Source: Desulfovibrio sp. UBA2564
GTDB lineage: Bacteria > Desulfobacterota > Desulfovibrionia > Desulfovibrionales > Desulfovibrionaceae
Direction: 5' to 3'
NCBI GenBank assembly: GCA_002340305.1
Contig: DDLU01000125.1
Span: 1-12,688, forward strand
Length of the DNA stretch: 12,688 bases
Below the pieces are notes generated by a model. It saw only the letters and a list, made by a program, of their open reading frames with translations, was not told the DNA's origin and did no database searches. The translations under genes were made by a program, and so were the position numbers. Positions 1-5,920 of this stretch are shown piece after piece (position 1 is the stretch's first letter; each line of letters begins with the position of its first letter).

Positions 1-1
1 C

Positions 2-1102
2 ACTATTGAAACACCTCCTGTAGACCGCAAACCTGTTGAGACCGCACTGATTGAACGCGAAGAGGCTATGCTCGCTTCTGTTGTAGCCCGTGAACTTGAA
101 CGTGGTGGACAGGTTTTCTGGGTTCATAACCGTGTTCAGGGTCTTGAGCGGGTGGTTGAGTTCGTTCAGAAACTTGCCCCGGATGCCAAGATCGGCATGG
201 CTCACGGTCAAATGACTGAAAAAAATCTGGAAGAGACGATTCATAAATTCTGGCACAAGGAACTTGATATCCTTGTCGCTACTGCTATTATCGAATCCGG
301 TCTTGATTTTCCCAACGCGAACACCCTGATTGTTGATCAGGCTCAGATGTTCGGCCTGGGACAGCTTTATCAGCTTCGCGGCAGAGTAGGGCGCAGTACC
401 CGACAGGCTTATGCATATTTTGCAGTTTCATCACTAGACTCACTCTCTGAAAAAGCTAAACGCCGAATGCAGATCATCCTGCAACTTGATTACCTCGGCG
501 CAGGATTCAAGGTCGCAATGGAGGATCTTCGTTTGCGCGGTGCCGGTAATATTCTTGGAGAGGTGCAGTCAGGACAAATGGCTAAAGTCGGTCTTGATCT
601 CTTCCTCGAAATGCTTGATGAAGAAGTTCGTAGAATTAAAGGTGATGATTCCAATACTGTAAGTGATCCCGAAATGAATTTTGTGTTCAAGGCTCACCTG
701 CCTGAAGACTTTGTCCCTGATGCACGGGAACGTCTGCGTTATTACCGTGCTCTCTCTTCTGCTGATAGCGAGGCAGGAATTGAGGAGCTTGCAGCGGAAA
801 TCAAAGATCGTTTTGGACAATTCCCGGAAGAAGTCGAAAACTTTCTTTCAGTCCTGTATCTTAAGCGAACCCTTGCCCGCCTTGGTGTGGTCAGAGCTGA
901 TCTTTTCCCCACCCGTGTGATCTTAACCTGGGTTGAAAACAATAACCCCGTTGATCCGGCAAAGCTCATTGCGTGGATTGGCGAGCAGGGCGAAAAAGCT
1001 AAGCTAAAACCTCCGGCAGCTCTTGAAATCCCTTTGGATCAAAGTGTTCTAATTTCACAAGGGCTTGATTCTGTTTGCAAAAAACTTGAACCGCTACTTT
1101 AA
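2..1102 (+). CDS. mfd: Transcription-repair coupling factor Mfd, C-terminal part (5' truncated by window edge)
   Basis: Mfd is a cytoplasmic ATP-driven translocase that removes RNA polymerase stalled at DNA lesions and recruits UvrA for nucleotide excision repair. The frame is open from base 2, so the visible 366 residues are the end of a protein normally about 1,150 long; an ATG at 68 is internal. Visible here is the second RecA-like helicase lobe: a GGQVFWVHNRV segment, then ATAIIESGLDFPNANT (motif V region), then QLRGRVGRS (motif VI arginine fingers, visible residues 124-132). The LGAGFKVAMEDLRLRGAGNILG stretch typical of the RecG/Mfd translocation (TRG) motif follows. The remainder from about residue 225 matches the C-terminal TRCF domain, which masks the UvrA-binding surface in resting Mfd. 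The frame is intact to the TAA. Only 33 bases separate it from the next start and no terminator is visible, so the two are probably cotranscribed. Confidence 0.96.
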   Translation, partial: TIETPPVDRKPVETALIEREEAMLASVVARELERGGQVFWVHNRVQGLERVVEFVQKLAPDAKIGMAHGQMTEKNLEETIHKFWHKELDILVATAIIESGLDFPNANTLIVDQAQMFGLGQLYQLRGRVGRSTRQAYAYFAVSSLDSLSEKAKRRMQIILQLDYLGAGFKVAMEDLRLRGAGNILGEVQSGQMAKVGLDLFLEMLDEEVRRIKGDDSNTVSDPEMNFVFKAHLPEDFVPDARERLRYYRALSSADSEAGIEELAAEIKDRFGQFPEEVENFLSVLYLKRTLARLGVVRADLFPTRVILTWVENNNPVDPAKLIAWIGEQGEKAKLKPPAALEIPLDQSVLISQGLDSVCKKLEPLL

Positions 1103-1135
1103 CTTCATCTTAACACGATTTATTTGGAAGCTGAT

Positions 1136-2098
1136 ATGAAAAGACTATTAATTGGTGTTCTGCTGGCTTGTACTATGCTCAGCGGCTGCCAGAATAAAAG
1201 CGAAGAACCGGGGATTATTGCGCGGGTGAATGGAAAACCTATTTACCTGAGCCAGCTTGATTACAAATACGATCTTATCCATGAAGGTGGCGGCGGATTT
1301 GTGCCTTCTGTTGAACAGGTAAGGGCCGAATACGGTCAGATTCTTGGTGATCTCATTGTTCAAGAGTTGGTTTCTCAGGAACTTGAACAAAGGGAAATTC
1401 CGGTCTCTGACAAAGAGTTGAAAGAAGCTGAAGATGAAGTCCGGTCCGATTATCCTGACGATTCTTTTGAGCAGATTCTTATCGAAGAATATATCGACAT
1501 TAACTCATGGCGTTCACAACTGAAATACCAGCTTGCTATGGAAAAGTTCTACCGAGACATCCTTAGGCCTGAAATCAAAATTGATTATAAGGAAGCAGAG
1601 AATTATTACCGGACCCATCTTTCTGATTTTTATATGTCCGCCGGATACAATTTTGTTATGGTTAAAGGCATGAGTGAAGATCTCGTCCTGAAAGGGGTTG
1701 AGCTGTATCGGGAAGGCCTTACTCCGCCGGCTATCTCTGCAAAACTACGTAAAGTTTCAGTTCGTGAAATCTGGATTAGGAACGGTCAGGTTCCGGCTGC
1801 ATGGAAAACATTTGTGGAAGACCTTGAACCCGGAAAAGCAACTCCTGTAATTTCTCAAAAGAAAGAAGTATTTTGCCTGATTCTCAAAGAAAAAAAAGAG
1901 GCGGCTTTACTCACCCCGTTACAGGCCTATTCTACCGTTGAAAAGGTTTTGCTTGAAAAAAAAATGGAAGAAAAATTTGAAGCTTGGTTGAAAGATAAAA
2001 TGGTCAGCTCAAAAATTAAAATCAGCAAAGAATTGATACCCGAAGGCCAAAATATTGTTCCTGATGTCAATCCTGATGCGGCTGCAAAAGCTGAATAG
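1136..2098 (+). CDS. SurA-like periplasmic chaperone lipoprotein (SurA N-terminal / degenerate PpiC type)
   Basis: Predicted 320-residue lipoprotein. The N-terminus is a basic MKR, a hydrophobic stretch and the lipobox LSGC, with Cys18 as the lipidated residue. The residue after it is Gln, not Asp, consistent with sorting to the outer membrane. Residues about 25-145 resemble the SurA N-terminal chaperone domain: IIARVNGKPIYLSQLD, then helices rich in Glu, Lys and Leu. Residues about 168-255 have the outline of a PpiC/parvulin domain (LEPGKATPVISQKKEVFCLIL) but lack the SIHLK-type histidine strand and the GGDLG loop, so isomerase activity is doubtful. The last 60 residues form a charged helix and a low-complexity tail. 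The ATG at 1136 is preferred over the in-frame TTG at 1124 because GGAAG lies five bases upstream and it gives a proper signal peptide. It sits between mfd and surA. The likely role, inferred, is folding or delivery of outer-membrane proteins. Confidence 0.85.
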   Translation: MKRLLIGVLLACTMLSGCQNKSEEPGIIARVNGKPIYLSQLDYKYDLIHEGGGGFVPSVEQVRAEYGQILGDLIVQELVSQELEQREIPVSDKELKEAEDEVRSDYPDDSFEQILIEEYIDINSWRSQLKYQLAMEKFYRDILRPEIKIDYKEAENYYRTHLSDFYMSAGYNFVMVKGMSEDLVLKGVELYREGLTPPAISAKLRKVSVREIWIRNGQVPAAWKTFVEDLEPGKATPVISQKKEVFCLILKEKKEAALLTPLQAYSTVEKVLLEKKMEEKFEAWLKDKMVSSKIKISKELIPEGQNIVPDVNPDAAAKAE

Positions 2099-2177
2099 TT
2101 GCATAGTTCAATGAAAGAGTTTAGTTAGTCAGAGGAATTAGCCCTGTCGCGGCTGCTTAAGATAAAATTTACGTAAA

Positions 2178-2195
2178 ACCGGATTGAAATCCGGT
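2178..2195 (+). other. Hairpin in the surA leader
   Basis: ACCGGAT and ATCCGGT form a perfect 7-bp stem around a TGAA loop, 22 bases before the surA start and 9 before its Shine-Dalgarno sequence. No T-run follows on the + strand, so it is not a + strand terminator. On the - strand four Ts follow, giving at most a weak terminator. It may influence surA mRNA stability or ribosome access; that is inference. Confidence 0.4.
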
Positions 2196-2217
2196 CTATA
2201 TATTCAGGAGAATTGAA

Positions 2218-3156
2218 TTGAAACGCATTCTTGCCGGTTTTTTGGCCAGCATGGTCATTTGTTCCTCGTCCGCTGCTGTTGCAGAAGAAAAAGTTGTTGA
2301 TGGAATCGTAGCTGTTGTAAACGGTGAAGTCATAACCATGTATGAGTTGAACAGAAAGATGGCTCCGGTTATGAAGCAATTTAACGGAAAAGCTCTTTCT
2401 GCTGTAGACATGGAACAGATAGAAAAAGTTCGTGAACAAATTCTGGGTCGCCTTATTAATGAAATTATTATTGATCAGGAATCAAAAAGGCTTAAAGTAA
2501 ATGTTTCTGATCAGGATATTGATGGCGAAATTAAATCTATTAAAGAAAAAGGTAACTTCAGTGACGAAGAATTTGAACGTCAGCTGGAGATGAGAAAAAC
2601 AAACCTTGCTGATTTTAAAGCAAAGCTTGGTAAAGATATCCGCAAACACCGTCTTCTTTCTTACAAGGTAAACAACAAAGTTGTTGTAACTGATGAGGAA
2701 ATTCAAGCTGCATGGAATAGCACCCAGACAGATCAAGGCGATGTTGCCAAAAGCATACACCTTAAATTAATTCTGTTCCCAGAAAATGTTTCCGCAAATC
2801 AAGTGCGTGAACAGATTGTTGTTGGAGAAACAACATTTGAAGAAGCCGCTGACAAATATACTACCGGTCCCGGTTCCGGAAGCGGTGGTGATCTTGGTGT
2901 TCTTGAATGGGATGATCTTGCAAAAACCTGGCATGATGCCCTTGAAGGGCTTAAGCCCGGTGATGTAAGTAAGCCGTTTGATGTACAAAATTTTAAAGCT
3001 CTGCTCAAACTTGATTCCTACGCTGACACCGGGCAGTCTTCTTTTGAAGACAGCAAGCAGGAAATTTATGATCGGCTTTACGCTCAGAAACAGGACGAAT
3101 TATTTGCCGATTACATCAAGAAGCTCAAGGAGAACGCTGTTATTGAGTTTAAATAA
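2218..3156 (+). CDS. surA: Periplasmic chaperone SurA (peptidyl-prolyl isomerase family, single parvulin domain)
   Basis: SurA-family chaperones bind unfolded outer-membrane proteins in the periplasm and carry them toward the BAM complex. This 312-residue protein has a Sec signal peptide with likely cleavage at AVA|EE after residue 22. The SurA N-terminal signature DGIVAVVNGEVITMYEL is at about residues 28-44, with helical chaperone segments to about 165. One PpiC domain lies at about 178-268 (SIHLKLILFP, GSGGDLGVLEWDDL, LKPGDVSKPF), followed by a C-terminal helix. Escherichia coli SurA has about 428 residues and two parvulin domains, so this is the short form. His181 is present, but the usual second catalytic histidine (G-H-I pattern near the domain end) is replaced by NFKALL, so isomerase activity may be weak. 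The start is TTG, set by CAGGAG seven bases upstream. It directly follows the related lipoprotein gene. Confidence 0.88.
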   Translation: MKRILAGFLASMVICSSSAAVAEEKVVDGIVAVVNGEVITMYELNRKMAPVMKQFNGKALSAVDMEQIEKVREQILGRLINEIIIDQESKRLKVNVSDQDIDGEIKSIKEKGNFSDEEFERQLEMRKTNLADFKAKLGKDIRKHRLLSYKVNNKVVVTDEEIQAAWNSTQTDQGDVAKSIHLKLILFPENVSANQVREQIVVGETTFEEAADKYTTGPGSGSGGDLGVLEWDDLAKTWHDALEGLKPGDVSKPFDVQNFKALLKLDSYADTGQSSFEDSKQEIYDRLYAQKQDELFADYIKKLKENAVIEFK

Positions 3157-3179
3157 ACGGGGAGAACTGTAGCGGATCT

Positions 3180-3200
3180 AGCTGCCTGACAGGCAGTTTT
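3180..3200 (+). terminator. Possible weak intrinsic terminator or attenuator after surA
   Basis: CTGCCT and AGGCAG form a 6-bp stem around GAC, extendable by a G-U and an A-U pair, followed by TTTT and then a T-rich but interrupted stretch. It lies 24 bases after the surA stop. The short stem and short T-run suggest partial termination, which would lower expression of the downstream rodZ-like gene relative to surA. Confidence 0.45.
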
Positions 3201-3248
3201 AGTGATTTATTTTGAAACATTACTGCCAGAGTGTATCGAGAGGATCGT

Positions 3249-4124
3249 ATGGATTTGAAAGAGCTTGGTTCCCGGTTAAAAGACGAGAGAGAACGGCAGG
3301 GGCTGACAATGGAACAGATCATGGAGATCACCAAAGTCAGTCGCGTTAACATTAATGCCATTGAGAGCGGCAACCGGAAAGAATTCCCCCACGAAGTTTA
3401 TGCTAAGGGTTTTATAAAAACTTACGCCAAGGCGCTCGGTCTTGATGCTGAAGAAATTGGTGAAGAATTTTCGCGGATCATAGGGACTTCTGTTTCAGAA
3501 TCTGCAAATGAAACGGAAGAAGTTGCCCAGCCTGATTATGGTCCGGGACCTAAGAAAAGTTCAGCCGGAACAATTATGCTGGTCCTGATTCTTATCGGGA
3601 TTGTCGGCGGACTCGTGTATTACCTGCATGTTAATTCTTACTTTAGTACACAGAAAGATGCTCAGCCTGAAGTTGTAGTTGAAGAAACGGTTAAAGAAGA
3701 TTCTGCGCCTCCCGCACCGGAAGTCGAAACTCCGGTAGTTGAAGAAAAGTCTGAAACTGTAGCATCTGCTCCGGTTGAAACCGAAATGCCTGTTACAGAG
3801 ACCGCTCCTGTAAAGCCTAAAGTTGAAGAAGCGGGAGAAGGGCCTGTTGCAGCAGAGTCTCCGGTTGTAGCTGAACATATTGGCAATATTGTTGCAGTTA
3901 CTGCCAAACCCGGTGAAACCTGCTGGCTTGAAGCTATCGTTGACGGTGAGAGTAAAGAATACGTACTTCAGGAAGGTGAAACCCTTTCGCTTCCTTATGA
4001 AGAAAGCCTGAAACTCAAGCTGGGCAACGGCGGTGGAGTTGAAATTTCTTCTAACGGTAAACCTTTCAACTTTGATGCTTCAAAAGGAAAGGTTAAAAAA
4101 ATTGAATTTCCTGCTGGGCAATAG
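3249..4124 (+). CDS. rodZ: RodZ-like cytoskeletal/cell-shape protein (HTH, transmembrane, DUF4115)
   Basis: RodZ is a bitopic inner-membrane protein that links the MreB cytoskeleton to the cell-wall elongation machinery. The 291-residue product shows the expected order. A cytoplasmic helix-turn-helix of the Xre/HTH_25 type lies at about residues 4-75 (GSRLKDERERQGLTMEQI, VSRVNINAIESG, KGFIKTYAKALGL). One transmembrane segment lies at about 106-127. A periplasmic linker of about 80 residues rich in Pro, Glu and Val follows. A C-terminal DUF4115 beta domain from about 212 contains CWLEAIVDGESKEYVLQEGE and LKLGNGGGVEISSNG. The ATG at 3249 is chosen because AGAGGA lies four bases upstream; a GTG at 3231 is in frame but has no ribosome site. 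It could be a membrane-anchored Xre-type regulator instead, but the architecture fits RodZ better. The linker resembles low-complexity repeats and probably evolves fast. Confidence 0.82.
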   Translation: MDLKELGSRLKDERERQGLTMEQIMEITKVSRVNINAIESGNRKEFPHEVYAKGFIKTYAKALGLDAEEIGEEFSRIIGTSVSESANETEEVAQPDYGPGPKKSSAGTIMLVLILIGIVGGLVYYLHVNSYFSTQKDAQPEVVVEETVKEDSAPPAPEVETPVVEEKSETVASAPVETEMPVTETAPVKPKVEEAGEGPVAAESPVVAEHIGNIVAVTAKPGETCWLEAIVDGESKEYVLQEGETLSLPYEESLKLKLGNGGGVEISSNGKPFNFDASKGKVKKIEFPAGQ

Positions 4125-4139
4125 TTGCAGTTTTTATAG

Positions 4140-4880
4140 ATGGAACTGACTGAAAAAGTTGTCGTACTTAAGACGGGGAAATTTAAGGAAAACGACCTTT
4201 GGGTTCGTTTTCTTTCTTCCACCCGGGGCGTACAGAATGCTTTCGCTTTCGGGGGAAGCAGGAGTCGCAGAAGGTTCGGGGGCTGCCTTGAACCTTTTTC
4301 GCAGGTGCTTTTTAAAACAGGCACCAACAAGACCGGGACTTATCAGGTTTTACAGGAGGGGAGTCTCGTTAAAGGCTATCCCGGAATCCGTTCCGATTTT
4401 CGCAAAATGGGCTTGGCAGCCAATTGTTTTAAATTTATTGAGTCTGCGGTTTTGGAGCGGGATGGCAACAGGGCTGTATTTGACTTACTGACTGAAACAT
4501 TGGATGTAATCGAAGAAGCTAAGCCGGATGATTTCTTTCCGCTTTTCTTTCGAGCCAAGGTCGCATTTGAGCAAGGATACAATCCTGACTTTACAATTTG
4601 CGCACAATGCGGCAAACCTTTGTTCAGTTCCCGTCCTGTGGTTTTTGATATTGAGAAAGGCCAACTTAAATGTCTGGACTGTTCTGATGGCAGGCAGGGC
4701 GAAACAATAAGTTCCGGGACAGCCAGAACATTGGCATGGATCCAGGATACCGGCCCGTCCAGCTGGATTACTTTGCAACTCCCGGCTGAGATTCGTCAGG
4801 AATGTTTTGCAGTTATGGACCGCTTTATGGCGTTCCACATGGGAGTCGTCTGGGAAGGCAACGGTTACCGGAAGATATGA
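4140..4880 (+). CDS. recO: DNA repair protein RecO
   Basis: RecO works with RecR (and RecF) to load RecA onto SSB-coated single-stranded DNA during gap repair. The 246-residue protein fits the family length. The N-terminal OB-fold region is residues 1 to about 80, beginning MELTEKVVVLKTGKFKENDLWVRFLS and including the basic FGGSRSRRRFGG stretch. A helical middle region follows. A zinc-finger pair of cysteines is present as CAQC (Cys154, Cys157) and CLDC (Cys178, Cys181); some RecO proteins lack this. The start ATG directly follows an in-frame TAG (TAGATG), and the 15 bases between the rodZ-like stop and this ATG contain no Shine-Dalgarno sequence, so translation may depend on ribosomes finishing the upstream gene. 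A clear terminator lies just downstream, making recO the last gene of this run. Confidence 0.93.
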   Translation: MELTEKVVVLKTGKFKENDLWVRFLSSTRGVQNAFAFGGSRSRRRFGGCLEPFSQVLFKTGTNKTGTYQVLQEGSLVKGYPGIRSDFRKMGLAANCFKFIESAVLERDGNRAVFDLLTETLDVIEEAKPDDFFPLFFRAKVAFEQGYNPDFTICAQCGKPLFSSRPVVFDIEKGQLKCLDCSDGRQGETISSGTARTLAWIQDTGPSSWITLQLPAEIRQECFAVMDRFMAFHMGVVWEGNGYRKI

Positions 4881-4888
4881 TATTTCTT

Positions 4889-4900
4889 GCCCATATGGGC
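4889..4900. repeat. 12-bp perfect palindrome after recO
   Basis: GCCCATATGGGC is exactly self-complementary and lies eight bases after the recO stop, just upstream of the terminator hairpin. As RNA it gives only a small 4-5 bp hairpin. As DNA it could be a protein-binding site, but its position at an operon end makes that uncertain. Confidence 0.5.
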
Positions 4901-4907
4901 AGTCGTT

Positions 4908-4943
4908 CAGGGTAGATTTATGTCTATCCTGTGTTTTTTGTTT
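4908..4943 (+). terminator. Intrinsic terminator of the recO operon
   Basis: CAGGGTAGA (4908-4916) pairs with TCTATCCTG (4923-4931) as a 9-bp stem with one G-U pair and a TTTATG loop. It is followed by TGTTTTTTGTTT. The stem plus T-run is typical of a rho-independent terminator and separates recO from glyQ. Confidence 0.85.
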
Positions 4944-4953
4944 GTAAACCGGA

Positions 4954-4991
4954 CATTTCCCTTATTGCGCAAAACGCAGTACGCGGAAATG
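4954..4991 (+). other. Potential folded leader upstream of glyQ
   Basis: CATTTCC (4954-4960) and GGAAATG (4985-4991) are perfect 7-bp inverted arms. Inside them ATTGCG (4964-4969) and CGCAGT (4975-4980) can form a 6-bp stem with one G-U pair around CAAAA. The arrangement lies between the recO terminator and the glyQ ribosome site. The interval 4944-5031 should also hold the glyQ promoter, but I see no convincing -35/-10 pair. The structure could be a regulatory leader or an operator; there is no T-box signature. Confidence 0.35.
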
Positions 4992-5031
4992 AATCAATAC
5001 AAATGTTTGTTTGCTAGATGAGAGGAATTTG

Positions 5032-5904
5032 ATGAATTTTCAAGATGTTATACTCAAACTTCAGGACTTCTGGTCTGATTACGGATGCTGCATTGTTCAG
5101 CCTCTTGATATTGAGGTCGGCGCGGGCACATTCAATCCTTCAACTTTTTTCCGCGTAATCGGACCTGAGCCGTGGAATACCGCATATGTTGAGCCTTCAC
5201 GCCGTCCTACTGACGGACGTTACGGTGAGAACCCTAACAGGCTTCAGCACTACTTCCAGTTTCAGGTTATCCTGAAACCTTCTCCTGATAATGTTCAGGA
5301 TCTCTACTTAAAGAGCCTTGAAGTTCTTGGTATTGATGCAAGAGAGCATGACATCCGTTTTGTTGAGGATGACTGGGAATCTCCCACACTCGGCGCATGG
5401 GGTCTTGGCTGGGAAGTATGGCTTAACGGCATGGAAGTTACCCAGTTTACTTACTTTCAGCAGGTTGGTGGTATTGACCTCAAGCCTGTTTCCGTTGAAC
5501 TCACTTACGGCCTTGAGCGTATCTGCATGTACTTGCAGGGCGTTGAGTCCGTTTACGACCTCAAGTGGAACGACAAAGTTACTTACGGACAGATTTTTCA
5601 CCAGAACGAAGTGGAGCAGTCCAAGTACAACTTTGAGCTTAGTGATGCCAACATGCTGCTCGACCTCTTCGATAAATATGAAGCGGAAAGCAAAAAACTC
5701 TGCGCAGAAGGTCTGCCCCGTCCGGCATATGAATACTGCCTGAAATGCTCTCATACCTTCAACATGCTTGATGCTCGTGGGGCAATTTCTATCACTGAAA
5801 GGGCAACCTATATCGGCAGAGTGCGTAACCTCGCTTCCGCAGCAGCTAAGCTGTACGCTGAAGAACGCGAGAACCTGAATTACCCCATGCTTGATAACGA
5901 TTAA
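5032..5904 (+). CDS. glyQ: Glycyl-tRNA synthetase alpha subunit
   Basis: GlyQ is the catalytic class II subunit of the bacterial alpha2beta2 glycyl-tRNA synthetase, which activates glycine with ATP and charges tRNA-Gly in the cytoplasm. The 290-residue product is slightly shorter than the E. coli protein (303). It is very conserved: LQDFWSDYGCCIVQPLDIEVGAG at about residues 10-32, the motif 2 region EPSRRPTDGRYGENPNRLQH at 54-73, GAWGLGWEVWLNGMEVTQFT at 121-140, and motif 3 TYGLERI at 158-164. The ATG at 5032 has AGAGGA five bases upstream. An in-frame TTG at 5011 would add seven residues but has no ribosome site. glyS follows after 16 bases, so the two subunits are made from one message. Nothing odd is seen in the coding sequence. 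Confidence 0.98.
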   Translation: MNFQDVILKLQDFWSDYGCCIVQPLDIEVGAGTFNPSTFFRVIGPEPWNTAYVEPSRRPTDGRYGENPNRLQHYFQFQVILKPSPDNVQDLYLKSLEVLGIDAREHDIRFVEDDWESPTLGAWGLGWEVWLNGMEVTQFTYFQQVGGIDLKPVSVELTYGLERICMYLQGVESVYDLKWNDKVTYGQIFHQNEVEQSKYNFELSDANMLLDLFDKYEAESKKLCAEGLPRPAYEYCLKCSHTFNMLDARGAISITERATYIGRVRNLASAAAKLYAEERENLNYPMLDND

Positions 5905-5920
5905 AAAAACGGAAGCTAAG

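Noticed and set aside
3662..3870. Repeat array in the rodZ-like gene
   Set aside because: The repeated Pro/Glu/Val codons reflect a low-complexity periplasmic linker typical of RodZ proteins, not a DNA repeat element.
4944..5031. T-box or glycine riboswitch controlling glyQ
   Set aside because: The region is far too short for a complete T-box, and the conserved T-box sequence and glycine aptamer cores are absent.
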